From the NCBI RefSeq assembly GCF_050613185.1, contig NZ_CP192511.1:558001-622000 (forward strand): 64,000 nucleotides of DNA, in the 5' to 3' direction. This stretch comes from Chelonobacter sp050613185 (lineage in GTDB: Bacteria; Pseudomonadota; Gammaproteobacteria; Enterobacterales; Pasteurellaceae). The position numbers and the translations under genes were made by a program. The notes below the pieces were generated by a model that was not told where the DNA came from, searched no databases, and saw only the letters and a program-made list of their open reading frames with translations. This document shows, one piece after another, positions 1-8,813 of the stretch (positions within the stretch are counted from its first letter, which is position 1; each line of letters opens with the position of its first letter).

Positions 1-87
1 CTGCAAGATTATCCTAGTGAGGTAAAAAAACTGCTCAACCGTTTCCGACGGGTGCAGGCGGATAAGATTGTCAAATTAATTCTGTAA
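1..87 (+). CDS. 3' end of an unidentified CDS
   Basis: The first 28 codons visible form an open frame ending in TAA at 85-87. The tail is basic and helical (ends RRVQADKIVKLIL). The start lies outside the window and the fragment is too short to assign to a family. A hairpin follows 24 bases later, consistent with the end of a transcription unit. Confidence 0.5.
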   Translation: MQDYPSEVKKLLNRFRRVQADKIVKLIL

Positions 88-111
88 TTTTAATTTCGCG
101 TTCCCATAAGA

Positions 112-134
112 CAGGCGGATTTATGTTCCGCCTG
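112..134. terminator. 8-bp inverted repeat after the first gene
   Basis: CAGGCGGA (112-119) pairs with TCCGCCTG (127-134) around a 7-base loop. No strong T-run follows, so termination is only possible. The core GGCGGATT/ATCCGCC resembles the longer palindrome between mtlA and mtlD at 11256-11309, so it may instead be a member of a small repeat family. Confidence 0.4.
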
Positions 135-147
135 CGTCAAAATATTT

Positions 148-163
148 TGTGATCCCTCTCGCA
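148..163 (+). promoter_or_regulatory. CRP-binding site of the tna operon
   Basis: TGTGA-N6-TCGCA at 148-163 matches the CRP consensus TGTGA-N6-TCACA with one mismatch. It lies about 90 bases before the tnaC start. CRP activation of tnaCAB is established in E. coli, so this placement fits catabolite control of tryptophanase. Confidence 0.65.
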
Positions 164-253
164 TCCTTTATTTTTTTCACGTGACAATTTTTAAATTTCA
201 TGAATACTTCATTTTGATTTCGACTAATTTTCACAATTTACGGGGAAATTAAA

Positions 254-325
254 ATGAAGTTCTTAAATCTAACCTTACACACTTGGTTTAATCAAGACCA
301 CAAACTTGCCTATCCATTCCCATAA
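254..325 (+). CDS. tnaC: TnaC tryptophanase leader peptide
   Basis: A 23-codon ORF reads MKFLNLTLHTWFNQDHKLAYPFP and then TAA (20 residues shown at most matter: Trp11, Asp15, Pro23). E. coli TnaC arrests the ribosome at its terminal proline in the presence of free tryptophan and needs Trp12, Asp16 and Pro24. The same residues occur here with identical spacing (4 and 8). The ORF lies 147 bases before tnaA, as expected. Ribosome stalling at the stop codon would block Rho and allow read-through into tnaA-tnaB. The gene is too short for most annotation pipelines. Confidence 0.9.
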   Translation: MKFLNLTLHTWFNQDHKLAYPFP

Positions 326-411
326 ATTCAGATCAGATGGTTAAACTGCGCATGTAAAAATAACACTGCGCCAGTACCATTATTTTACTGCACAATATTT
401 ACATCAAAGCA

Positions 412-435
412 GTTATTTATTTTCAGATAAATAAC
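412..435 (+). promoter_or_regulatory. Hairpin in the tnaC-tnaA spacer
   Basis: GTTATTTAT (412-420) is perfectly complementary to ATAAATAAC (427-435), with a 6-base loop. It sits in the 147-base tnaC-tnaA spacer, where E. coli has the Rho-loading region and transcription pause sites. It is AU-only and has no U-tract, so it is not a normal intrinsic terminator. It could be a pause hairpin or shape the tnaA translation start 37 bases downstream. Confidence 0.4.
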
Positions 436-472
436 CAGCGCTTTTCTATTGTCAAAAAATAAGGATTTTGTT

Positions 473-1897
473 ATGAATCAATTTAAACATTTGCCCGAAC
501 CGTTCCGTATCCGCGTCATTGAACCGGTCAAAACAACAACACGGGAATATCGTGAACAAGCCATTTTAGCCGCCGGCATGAACCCTTTTTTATTGGATAG
601 CGAAGATGTCTTTATCGATCTGCTGACCGATAGCGGCACCGGCGCCATCACCCAAGAAATGCAGGCCGCCATGTTCCGCGGCGACGAAGCCTACAGCGGC
701 AGCCGGAGTTTCCATGCGTTGTCTGCTGCGGTCAAAACCATTTTCGGCTATCAATATACTATTCCGACCCACCAAGGACGGGGAGCAGAACAAATTTATA
801 TTCCGGTGTTAATAAAAAAATGCGAACAAGAAAAAGGCGGTAAGCGCGATAAAATGACCGCACTTTCCAATTATTTCTTTGACACCACCCAGGGCCATAC
901 CCAATTAAATCACTGCGTTGCGAAAAATGTATATAATAATAATGCGTTTAATACGGAAATTTATGATGATTTCAAAGGTAATTTTGATTTAGACAAATTA
1001 GAATCGGCAATTTTGACCATCGGCGCAGAAAATATTCCGTATATTGTCAGCACCATCACTTGTAATTCAGCGGGCGGGCAACCGGTTTCAATCGCTAATT
1101 TAAAAGCGGTATATGCCATTGCACAAAAATATGCGATTCCGGTGGTGATGGATTCCGCCAGATTTGCCGAAAATGCCTATTTTATTCAACAGCGGGAAAC
1201 CGGTTATGCCGATTGGACAATTGAAGAAATCACCTACGAATCGTATAAGTATGCCGATATTCTCGCCATGTCCGCTAAAAAAGATGCGATGGTGCAAATG
1301 GGCGGGCTGCTTTGCTTCAAAGACGATTCGATGTTAGACGTTTATACCGAATGCCGTACCTTGTGCGTGGTACAAGAAGGCTTCCCGACTTACGGCGGTT
1401 TGGAAGGCGGGGCGATGGAGCGGCTGGCAGTCGGTTTGGTTGACGGAATGCGGCAAGAGTGGCTGGCGTACCGGATTCAGCAAGTACAATATTTGGTTGA
1501 CGGACTGGAAGCGATTGGTATCCATTGCCAACAGGCGGGCGGACACGCTGCTTTCGTCGATGCGGGCAAATTGTTACCGCATATTCCGGCGGAACAATTT
1601 CCGGCACACGCTCTCGCCTGCGAATTATATAAAGTTGCGGGAATTCGGGCGGTTGAGATTGGTTCATTATTATTAGGGCGGGATCCGCAAACCGGCAAAC
1701 AGCACCCTTGCCCTGCCGAACTATTGCGTTTGACCATTCCCCGGGCAACCTACACCCAAACCCATATGGATTTTATCATCGAAGCATTTGCCAACGTGAA
1801 AGAGAACATTCATGCCATTAAAGGATTGGATTTCGTGTATGAACCCAAAGTATTACGGCATTTTACGGCGCGTTTAAAAGAAGTGGATAACACTTAA
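473..1897 (+). CDS. tnaA: Tryptophanase (L-tryptophan indole-lyase)
   Basis: A 474-residue PLP enzyme that splits tryptophan to indole, pyruvate and ammonia in the cytoplasm. The start LPEPFRIRVIEPVK, the LLDSEDVFIDLLTDSGTG segment and the PLP-lysine motif MSAKKDAM are nearly identical to E. coli TnaA (471 aa). Tyrosine phenol-lyase is the sister family, but the TnaC leader and the following permease favour tryptophanase. ATG at 473 follows AAGGA; a TTG 24 bases upstream in frame has no reason to be used. It is regulated by the leader peptide and CRP site upstream. Indole production varies between strains in Pasteurellaceae, so this gene predicts an indole-positive strain. Confidence 0.96.
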   Translation: MNQFKHLPEPFRIRVIEPVKTTTREYREQAILAAGMNPFLLDSEDVFIDLLTDSGTGAITQEMQAAMFRGDEAYSGSRSFHALSAAVKTIFGYQYTIPTHQGRGAEQIYIPVLIKKCEQEKGGKRDKMTALSNYFFDTTQGHTQLNHCVAKNVYNNNAFNTEIYDDFKGNFDLDKLESAILTIGAENIPYIVSTITCNSAGGQPVSIANLKAVYAIAQKYAIPVVMDSARFAENAYFIQQRETGYADWTIEEITYESYKYADILAMSAKKDAMVQMGGLLCFKDDSMLDVYTECRTLCVVQEGFPTYGGLEGGAMERLAVGLVDGMRQEWLAYRIQQVQYLVDGLEAIGIHCQQAGGHAAFVDAGKLLPHIPAEQFPAHALACELYKVAGIRAVEIGSLLLGRDPQTGKQHPCPAELLRLTIPRATYTQTHMDFIIEAFANVKENIHAIKGLDFVYEPKVLRHFTARLKEVDNT

Positions 1898-1908
1898 TAA
1901 TGGTTTAT

Positions 1909-1940
1909 CAAAGTGCGGTTTTATATAGGACCGCACTTTG
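1909..1940. repeat. Inverted pair of DNA uptake signals between tnaA and tnaB
   Basis: CAAAGTGCGGT (1909-1919) and ACCGCACTTTG (1930-1940) form an 11-bp stem around a 10-base loop. Inverted uptake-signal pairs are common after Pasteurellaceae genes and are thought to act as terminators. Here the pair falls inside an operon, so it may reduce tnaB relative to tnaA. Confidence 0.8.
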
Positions 1941-1961
1941 GTACGATAACGGAGTATAACT

Positions 1962-3176
1962 ATGAAAAAACAACCTTCTTTACTTGGCGGCGCTTGTATC
2001 ATCGCCAGTGTTTGTGTCGGCGCGGGAATGCTGGGTTTGCCGAGTGCCGGCGCCGGGGCTTGGACACTGTGGTCGTTATTTGCCATCACCCTCACCATGG
2101 TGATGATGACCTTATCCGGCTGGTTGCTGTTAGAAGCTTTTCAACACTATGATATTCGTGTTTCTTTTGATACGGTGACCCGTAATTTATTAGGGGAAAA
2201 AGTCAATTTTATCAATAACCTTGCCGTCTATTTTGTCGGTTGTATTCTGCTCTATGCCTACACTACCTCATCCGGATTGATTATCAGCCAATTATCGCAG
2301 CTCAACCCCGCCTTGTCCGCCACCTTATTTGTGCTGTTTTTTTCCTCGATTGTCTGGTACTCAACCAAAGCCGTCAGTCGGGTTTCCGTCGTTTTAATCG
2401 CCTTTATGATCTTAAGTTTTATCTTTAGTATTTCCGGGATGTCGACGCAAATTGATCTCAGTATTTTATTCGATTCCATCAATGCTAACGGAACATACCT
2501 GCCCTATATGATGGCATTATTGCCGGTGGCGTTAACGTCCTTCGGTTACCACCATTCCGTTGCCTCAATGCGAATCTATTATGCTGAAGAAAAGCGAGCG
2601 CAAAAAGCCATTCTTGGCGGTACCGCCATTGCGTTGTTTTTTTATGCCGTCTGGTTGATTAGTATTTTTGGTCATTTACCGCGTGCACAATTTATCCCGG
2701 TGATTGCCCAAGGCGGCAATATCGACGTGTTATTAACTGCCTTAAGCAGTGTCATCGACTCTACGCGCGTATCCCATGCCATTAATATTTTCTCAATGGC
2801 GGCGATCCTATCGTCTTTTATTGGCGTCGGTTTAGGATTATTTGATTTCTTGGCGGATTTCTTCAAATTTGACGACAGCAAAATCGGCAGAACCAAAACT
2901 TGGAGCGTCACCTTTCTTCCGCCGCTGCTGATGTCGATCTTATTCCCTTTTGGTTTTGTTGTCGTTATCGGCTATGCCGGCGCCGTGGCGACCATCTGGG
3001 CGTGCATTATCCCAGCCCTACTTGCCCGCAAAGCACGCCAAACCGCTCCCCAACCGCAAGCATTTACCGTTATCGGCGGAAATATTACGAGCTATTCGGT
3101 CATTCTGTTCGGCGTGCTAGTCGCCCTGTTTCATCTATTGGCAATGATCGGTAAATTGCCTGTATTTAGCGGATAA
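1962..3176 (+). CDS. tnaB: Tryptophan permease, HAAAP family (TnaB/Mtr type)
   Basis: A 404-residue inner-membrane protein with about 11 hydrophobic helices. It opens with LLGGACIIASVCVGAGMLGL, the family's first helix, and shares SFGYH, GGNIDVL and LGLFDFLADFF with E. coli Mtr and TnaB. It imports tryptophan by proton symport for the lyase encoded upstream. The gene starts 64 bases after tnaA with an SD (GGAG) before ATG. Adjacency to tnaA favours TnaB, but sequence alone does not separate TnaB from Mtr. Confidence 0.88.
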   Translation: MKKQPSLLGGACIIASVCVGAGMLGLPSAGAGAWTLWSLFAITLTMVMMTLSGWLLLEAFQHYDIRVSFDTVTRNLLGEKVNFINNLAVYFVGCILLYAYTTSSGLIISQLSQLNPALSATLFVLFFSSIVWYSTKAVSRVSVVLIAFMILSFIFSISGMSTQIDLSILFDSINANGTYLPYMMALLPVALTSFGYHHSVASMRIYYAEEKRAQKAILGGTAIALFFYAVWLISIFGHLPRAQFIPVIAQGGNIDVLLTALSSVIDSTRVSHAINIFSMAAILSSFIGVGLGLFDFLADFFKFDDSKIGRTKTWSVTFLPPLLMSILFPFGFVVVIGYAGAVATIWACIIPALLARKARQTAPQPQAFTVIGGNITSYSVILFGVLVALFHLLAMIGKLPVFSG

Positions 3177-3262
3177 TCGAAGTGCTTTACAGCAAGTGCG
3201 GCTCGCTCAACCGCACGCTACTAAAAACCGATAAACGTCGCTCTATCTTGGTACAATAATTG

Positions 3263-4270
3263 TTACGTGGGTTTCGCCAACACCGACTCCCGCCACATCA
3301 AGTGCGGTTCGAGGGTTAATGTGCGGTGGGGTTGATCGGGATTTTTGATTCTTGCCAACAGCATTTCCACCGCTTGCTTGGCAAGATTGTTTTTTGATTG
3401 GTGAATGGTGGTGAGCGGCGGGGAGAGATATTGCGCCATTTCAATATTGTCGTAGCCGATAATCGAAATCTCTTTGCCGACGGTGAGGCCGGCGCGCCAT
3501 GCCGCTTGATACGCGCCAATCGCGATAGTGTCGGAGCTGGCGAAAACCGCACTTGGGCGCGGATTCAGTTGCAGCAATTTTTGCATACTCTCAATGCCCC
3601 CCTCGACATCAAAATGGCTTTCGATAATCCATTCATCGCGCAACGCAATCCCAGCCTCTGAAAGTGCGGCTTGGTAGCCTTTCAGCCGATTTGATGCCAA
3701 GGATTTTTTAAAACTGCCGGTGATAATCGCAATCTCGCGGTGTCCTGCCTCAATCAAGGTTTTTGTCGCCAGATAACCGCCGTATTCCGAATTTTCGTGC
3801 ACTTTATCCGCATTAAGTGCGGTCGGCCACCAGTCCAACATCACCATCGGCAGGTGTAATCGCTGGCTGATGTCGTCGTTCAGTTGCCAATGGGATTCGG
3901 CGCACATCAAAATCAAGCCGTCCACTTGCTTGCGAATCAAGGTTTCCAAGTTACGTTGCAGCCGCTCGCTGTCGCCGTCGGTGTAGGACAAAATCAGGTT
4001 ATATTGATGACGGTGGCAATAGCGTTCGACACTGCGCAGCACTTCGGCGAAAAACGGATTGGAACTTGCCGTGACCAACATGCCCAAGGTATTGGTTTCT
4101 TTGACTTTTAAACTGCGCGCCAAGGCTGACGGGGTGTAATTCAGCTGCTGCACCACCGCCATCACTTTGTCGCGGATTTCATCGCTGACAAAGCGTGAAT
4201 TGTTGATGACGTGCGATACCGTCGAGGTCGAAACCTGCGCCAAACGGGCAATATCTTTCATCGTCGCCAT
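3263..4270 (-). CDS. rbsR: Ribose operon repressor, LacI family
   Basis: A 335-residue regulator. The N-terminal LacI helix-turn-helix (MKDIARLAQVSTSTVSHVIN, from residue 4) is followed by a periplasmic-binding-protein-like sensor domain. The MATMKDIARL start is the same as in E. coli RbsR. It is the last gene of rbsDACBKR, 9 bases after rbsK. It should bind ribose and release the operator at 9265-9282. It converges with tnaB; the 86-base gap holds a weak GTGCGG/CCGCAC hairpin (3196-3216). Confidence 0.92.
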   Translation of the reverse strand: MATMKDIARLAQVSTSTVSHVINNSRFVSDEIRDKVMAVVQQLNYTPSALARSLKVKETNTLGMLVTASSNPFFAEVLRSVERYCHRHQYNLILSYTDGDSERLQRNLETLIRKQVDGLILMCAESHWQLNDDISQRLHLPMVMLDWWPTALNADKVHENSEYGGYLATKTLIEAGHREIAIITGSFKKSLASNRLKGYQAALSEAGIALRDEWIIESHFDVEGGIESMQKLLQLNPRPSAVFASSDTIAIGAYQAAWRAGLTVGKEISIIGYDNIEMAQYLSPPLTTIHQSKNNLAKQAVEMLLARIKNPDQPHRTLTLEPHLMWRESVLAKPT

Positions 4271-4279
4271 CGTTTTTCC

Positions 4280-5218
4280 TTAATTTGAGAGTTGCGCCTG
4301 TAAAAATTGCTCGGTTTCCTGCCGTGTCGGAATCGACGGCTGCGCACCATGGCGTGTCACCGAAATTGCCGCAGCGGCGTGGGCGAAACGTACCGCCTCA
4401 TTTAAGGCTTTTCCCTCTAAAAGTGCGGTCAGCAAGCCTGCGTTAAAGGTGTCGCCGGCGGCAGTGGTATCAACCGCCTGCACGCGGAAACCGGCGATTA
4501 TGCCGTTAAAACCGCCCTTTTGGCTGACAAATACGCCTTTTGCTCCCAAGGTGATCAACACCGTGGCAATGCCTTTTTGGTGAAACACCTCGGCGGCTTG
4601 TTTGGCGCTGGCTTCATCATCGACTTTAATCCCGGTCAAGATCTCGGTTTCGGTTTCGTTCGGGGTGATCATATCCGCCAGAGCCAACAATTCATCGGAC
4701 AACGGCTGCGCCGGCGCAGGGTTTAAAACCACCTGAGTTTGGTTGGCGTTGGCGATTTTCGCCGCCGCCAGCACGCCCTCTAACGGGGTTTCCAACTGCA
4801 TTAACAGTGTGTCGGCGTGTGCGATTTTATCGGCGAATTGTGCCACTAACGTCTGATCTAAATGGGCATTTGCCCCGGCTGCCAGCACAATGCTGTTTTC
4901 GCCGCTTGCCGCCACCTGAATCATGGCAATCCCGCTCATTTCATCGGCAACGGTCACAATGCTTTCGGTATTAATCCCGTCCTGTGCGAAGGCGTTTTTC
5001 ATCGCCGCGCCCAGGGTGTCATCGCCGATACAGGCGATAAAATCGGTCGGCGTGCCCAAACGTGCCGCCGCCACCGCCTGATTTGCGCCTTTGCCGCCGT
5101 AAGCAATGTGATAACCATTGCCTGCCAAGGTTTCGCCCGGCTGTACAAAGTGCGGTACGGCAAGCACATGATCGGCGTTAATGCTGCCCAGCACGACCAG
5201 TTTTTGTGTTTGTGTCAT
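4280..5218 (-). CDS. rbsK: Ribokinase
   Basis: A 312-residue PfkB-family sugar kinase that converts D-ribose to ribose 5-phosphate. Visible signatures are the N-terminal GSINADHVL, the sugar-binding GYHIAYGGKGANQAVAAARL segment, and the C-terminal DTTAAGDTFNAGL with the anion hole and catalytic aspartate. It lies between rbsB and rbsR, separated from rbsB by a 134-base gap containing a nested palindrome. That gap could lower rbsK and rbsR expression relative to the transporter genes. Confidence 0.95.
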   Translation of the reverse strand: MTQTQKLVVLGSINADHVLAVPHFVQPGETLAGNGYHIAYGGKGANQAVAAARLGTPTDFIACIGDDTLGAAMKNAFAQDGINTESIVTVADEMSGIAMIQVAASGENSIVLAAGANAHLDQTLVAQFADKIAHADTLLMQLETPLEGVLAAAKIANANQTQVVLNPAPAQPLSDELLALADMITPNETETEILTGIKVDDEASAKQAAEVFHQKGIATVLITLGAKGVFVSQKGGFNGIIAGFRVQAVDTTAAGDTFNAGLLTALLEGKALNEAVRFAHAAAAISVTRHGAQPSIPTRQETEQFLQAQLSN

Positions 5219-5243
5219 AAACTACCTGCTTTACATCACATTA

Positions 5244-5298
5244 TCTCCCTCCGCTGGCAGAGGGAGTACCATTTTTCATGAGAAAAATGCGGAGGGAG
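5244..5298. repeat. Nested palindromic element between rbsB and rbsK
   Basis: Outer arms CTCCCTCCGC (5245-5254) and GCGGAGGGAG (5289-5298) are fully complementary. An inner hairpin, ATTTTTC-ATGA-GAAAAAT, occupies 5271-5288. The CTCCCTCCG core reappears as a 30-bp palindrome at 48268-48297, suggesting a dispersed palindromic repeat. Within the rbs transcript the structure could attenuate transcription or protect the rbsB end from decay. Confidence 0.65.
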
Positions 5299-5352
5299 GG
5301 AAACATATTGGAGAAAATCGCTATCAATACTCGAAACAGATTTCACCGCAAA

Positions 5353-6231
5353 TTATTTTGCCACCACTTTCAACGGCACTGGAATCATTGTTTCGACCGG
5401 TTCGCCTTTCAGCACGCGATCCGCCGTTGCGACACCCAATTCGCCGATTTTTTCCGGTTGTTGCGCAATGGTTGCGCCCAATTTACCGGCCTCCACCGCA
5501 CGCACCGCGTCATCGGTGCCGTCAAATCCCACAACCAAGACGTCTTTTTTCGCCGCTTGCAATGCTCTCAAGGCGCCCAATGCCATTTCATCGTTTTGCG
5601 CGAACACCGCTTGCACCGCACTTTGGCTTGCCAACAGGTTTTCCATCACATTCAGCCCTTTGGTACGGTCAAAATCCGCCGGTTGGCTTGCCAGTAACGC
5701 AAAGCCATTTGCCTCGACCGCTTGTGCAAAACCTTCGCCACGCTCACGCGCCGCTGATGTCCCGGCGATACCTTCCAGTTGGATCACTTTCACATCTTTG
5801 CCCAATTTTTCCGCGATGAAATCCCCGGCAAGCTTGCCACCGGCAACGTTATCAGACGCAATATGGCTGACCACTTCGTCTTTTACCGCGCCACGGTCTA
5901 AGGTAATCACCGGCACGCCTTGCTTGTTAGCGCGAAGCACCGCATTGGCAACCGCTTCGGAATCGGTCGGGTTAATCAACAACACTTTCGCGCCACGCAC
6001 CAGTAAATCTTCCACATTCGCCAGTTCTTTCGCCGGATCGTTTTGCGAATCCAACACCACCAAATTGTAGCCTAATTTATCCGCTTCTTTTTGCGCGCCG
6101 TCTTTTAAGGTCACAAAAAACGGATTGTCCAAGGTCGAAACCGCCAAGGCGATCGTTTCTTTTGCCAACACCGAGCCGCTGACCGCCAAACTCATGATTA
6201 AAGCCGATGCAACTGTGGTTAATTTTTTCAT
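5353..6231 (-). CDS. rbsB: D-ribose-binding periplasmic protein
   Basis: A 292-residue solute-binding protein. It has a typical signal peptide (MKKLTTVASALIMSLAVSGS, cleavage near VLA-KETIAL). The mature part matches E. coli RbsB: TLDNPFFVTLKDGA, LDSQNDPAKELANV, DRGAVKDEVVSHIASDN. It captures ribose in the periplasm for RbsC/RbsA. It follows rbsC by 81 bases; that gap contains the short direct repeat ACGTCCTTGT (starting near 6272 and 6287) with no evident function. Confidence 0.95.
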   Translation of the reverse strand: MKKLTTVASALIMSLAVSGSVLAKETIALAVSTLDNPFFVTLKDGAQKEADKLGYNLVVLDSQNDPAKELANVEDLLVRGAKVLLINPTDSEAVANAVLRANKQGVPVITLDRGAVKDEVVSHIASDNVAGGKLAGDFIAEKLGKDVKVIQLEGIAGTSAARERGEGFAQAVEANGFALLASQPADFDRTKGLNVMENLLASQSAVQAVFAQNDEMALGALRALQAAKKDVLVVGFDGTDDAVRAVEAGKLGATIAQQPEKIGELGVATADRVLKGEPVETMIPVPLKVVAK

Positions 6232-6312
6232 AACATTTCCTCGTTCATTGATTTAACACCTATAGAAGTGCACGTCCTTGTGCCGCGACGTCCTTGTTCT
6301 TCCACTGATTAT

Positions 6313-7290
6313 TTATCCAACTTTTTTACTGCCTAAATAGTTATCCGCCAACACTGCCACCAGAATAACCAATGCTTTTGCAATCATCTGATAGTAAGAT
6401 GAAATATCCAAAATATTCAATGCGTTATTTAAGAAGCCGATAATCAATGCGCCGATTAACGTCCCCATCACGCGCCCTTTGCCGCCCATTAAGCTGGTGC
6501 CGCCGACCACGACCGCGGCAATCGCGTCCAATTCATAGCTGACCCCTGCGGTCGGTTGTGCCGAAGACAGACGGGCAGTCACGATTAAGCCAGCCAATGC
6601 CGCTAATAACCCGCTTGCCGCAAACACGAACAGCTTAATTTTGGTGACGTTAATGCCGGACAATTTGGTCGCCGCTTCGTTGCCGCCCAAGGCGTAGATG
6701 TAACGCCCCATACGGGTGTGTTGCAGAATGTACCACGCCGTGGCAAACACCAACGCCATAATCCAAATTGGCACAGGAATGCCGAACAGATAGCCCGTGC
6801 CAATCCACGCGAACTGATCGGCACTGTCGGAAAAACCGGTGCTGACCGGGCGCCCGTCGGTGTAAACCATGGTGACACCGCGCAATAAGGTCATCGTGAC
6901 TAAGGTGGCAATAAACGCCTGCACCTTGCCTTTGGCGACAATCAAACCGCTCACGCCGCCGAGCAACATCCCGGCAACCAGCACCACCGGCACCACGATA
7001 AAAATCGAAATATCCAAACCGACCATGGTCGCGGCAAAAGCGCCGGTCAATGCCAACACCGAACCGACCGAGAGGTCAATCCCGGCAATCAAAATCACAA
7101 AGGTCATGCCAACCGCGATAATCGCATTGACCGAGGTTTGGCGCAGAATATTTAAGATATTATCCGTGCTGAAGAAATTCGGGTTCAGCAACGAAACGAT
7201 AAATACCAGCACCAAGAGTGCAATGATCGACCGCTGTTCGATTAAAAACCCTTTTAGATTAAAACCGCTCTTTTTTGTTATGCTTGTCAT
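6313..7290 (-). CDS. rbsC: Ribose ABC transporter permease
   Basis: A 325-residue inner-membrane protein of the BPD_transp_2 family, with about 8-10 hydrophobic segments. NILRQTSVNAIIAVGMTFVI and the EAA-like region ALGGNEAATKLSGINVTKIK identify it as RbsC. It forms the ribose channel with RbsA on the cytoplasmic face. It starts 18 bases after the rbsA stop. Confidence 0.94.
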   Translation of the reverse strand: MTSITKKSGFNLKGFLIEQRSIIALLVLVFIVSLLNPNFFSTDNILNILRQTSVNAIIAVGMTFVILIAGIDLSVGSVLALTGAFAATMVGLDISIFIVVPVVLVAGMLLGGVSGLIVAKGKVQAFIATLVTMTLLRGVTMVYTDGRPVSTGFSDSADQFAWIGTGYLFGIPVPIWIMALVFATAWYILQHTRMGRYIYALGGNEAATKLSGINVTKIKLFVFAASGLLAALAGLIVTARLSSAQPTAGVSYELDAIAAVVVGGTSLMGGKGRVMGTLIGALIIGFLNNALNILDISSYYQMIAKALVILVAVLADNYLGSKKVG

Positions 7291-7308
7291 TTCTGTTTTT
7301 ACCTCAAA

Positions 7309-8805
7309 TCAGTTGTGACTATTTTTACCGATTGCCGCCGCCAACAACTGCTCTTGCGTTGCTTGATCGCGCATAAATTCGCCGCTGATTGCCCCTTCAC
7401 GCATCACCAAAATGCGGTCGCTCATGCCCAACACTTCCGGCATTTCCGACGAAACCAAAATAATGCTCAAGCCTTCGTCTTTAAATTTATTAATCAGTTG
7501 ATAAATCTCTTTTTTCGCGCCGACATCCACCCCGCGCGTCGGTTCGTCCAAAATCAGCACTTGCGGACGGGTCATCAAGCCTTTGGCTATCGCCACTTTT
7601 TGCTGATTGCCGCCCGACAACAGCCCGACTTCCTGCTCGCGGCTTGGGGTTTTGATGTTGAACAACATAATAAAGTCGTCCACCGCCAAGCATTCCGCCC
7701 CTTTTTTAACGTGTCCGTATTGCGAAAAATACTGAAGTGCGGTCAAGCTCATATTCTCTTTCACCGACATGCCTAAAATCAGCCCGTCGCCTTTGCGATC
7801 CTCCGAAATATAAACAATGCCGTTGTTCAAACCGTCTTGCGCACTGCGATTGTCAATCGGCTTGCCGTTCAACCGCACTTCGCCGTCAGTTTTCGGCAGT
7901 GCGCCGTAAATCACCTTCATCAGTTCGCTGCGCCCTGCCCCCATTAAACCGGAAATGCCGAGAATTTCACCGGCGTGCAGTTTGAAACTGACATCATGCA
8001 CGCCGCTGCCGGACAAATTTTTCACCTCTAAACGGGTTGCGCCGTAGGCTTTTTCCAAATGCGGATAGCGCTCTTCCAATTTGCGCCCGACCATCATTTC
8101 AATCAGACGATCTTCGCTTAACTCCGCCACCGCACTTTCGCCGATAAATTCCCCGTCGCGCAACACGGTTACATCATCACAAATCTCGAAAATCTCTTTA
8201 ATCCGATGGGAAATATAGACAATACCGCGCCCTTCGGCGGTTAATTCCTTGATAATATTGAATAATGATTCGGTTTCGGTGTCAGTCAGCGCGTCGGTCG
8301 GCTCGTCCATAATAATTACGCGCGACTCAAAACTGAGCGCTTTGGCGATTTCCACCATCTGCAATTCGCCAATCGACAACTCGCCTGCCAAGGTGCGGCT
8401 ACTGTGTTTCACATTCAGCTTTGCCAGCAATTTGTCCGCTTCTTGGTACATTTTCGCCCAGTCGATACCACCGAAACGGTTGAGAAATTCACGCCCGAGA
8501 AAAATATTTTCCGCAATCGTCAGGTTGTTAATCAGGTTCAACTCTTGGTGAATAATGCTGATTCCCGCTTCTTGCGAGGCTTTCGGGCCGCTGAACGCCA
8601 CTTTTTGCCCGAGATAATCGATACTGCCGCTGTCTTTGCCGTAAATGCCGGTCAACACCTTCATCAGGGTCGATTTGCCCGCGCCGTTTTCCCCCATCAA
8701 CGCCATCACCCGTCCGGCATAGACATTCAGGCAGGCGTTATTCAACGCTTTCACCCCGGGAAAGGATTTTTCAATGCCTTGAATTTGTAATAAGACTTGT
8801 TGCAT
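7309..8805 (-). CDS. rbsA: Ribose ABC transporter ATP-binding protein
   Basis: A 498-residue tandem ABC ATPase. Domain 1 carries Walker A GENGAGKST, signature LSIGELQMVEIA and Walker B IIMDEPTDAL. Domain 2 has the degenerate Walker A GLMGAGRSE usual in this family, LSGGNQQKV and LILDEPTRGVD. The ATG at 8805 (MQQVLLQIQGIEKSF) is preferred: the upstream frame runs into rbsD. It begins 8 bases after the rbsD stop, indicating tight coupling. Confidence 0.95.
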   Translation of the reverse strand: MQQVLLQIQGIEKSFPGVKALNNACLNVYAGRVMALMGENGAGKSTLMKVLTGIYGKDSGSIDYLGQKVAFSGPKASQEAGISIIHQELNLINNLTIAENIFLGREFLNRFGGIDWAKMYQEADKLLAKLNVKHSSRTLAGELSIGELQMVEIAKALSFESRVIIMDEPTDALTDTETESLFNIIKELTAEGRGIVYISHRIKEIFEICDDVTVLRDGEFIGESAVAELSEDRLIEMMVGRKLEERYPHLEKAYGATRLEVKNLSGSGVHDVSFKLHAGEILGISGLMGAGRSELMKVIYGALPKTDGEVRLNGKPIDNRSAQDGLNNGIVYISEDRKGDGLILGMSVKENMSLTALQYFSQYGHVKKGAECLAVDDFIMLFNIKTPSREQEVGLLSGGNQQKVAIAKGLMTRPQVLILDEPTRGVDVGAKKEIYQLINKFKDEGLSIILVSSEMPEVLGMSDRILVMREGAISGEFMRDQATQEQLLAAAIGKNSHN

Positions 8806-8813
8806 AACAGCCC

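Noticed and set aside
5181..6070. Long plus-strand ORFs opposite rbsK and rbsB (5181-5819, 5468-6070)
   Set aside because: They are antisense to clear genes, rich in Arg/Pro/His from GC-skewed complement, without start signals.
6272..6297. Short direct repeat ACGTCCTTGT in the rbsC-rbsB gap
   Set aside because: Only two copies of ten bases; no known role, and such repeats arise easily by slippage.
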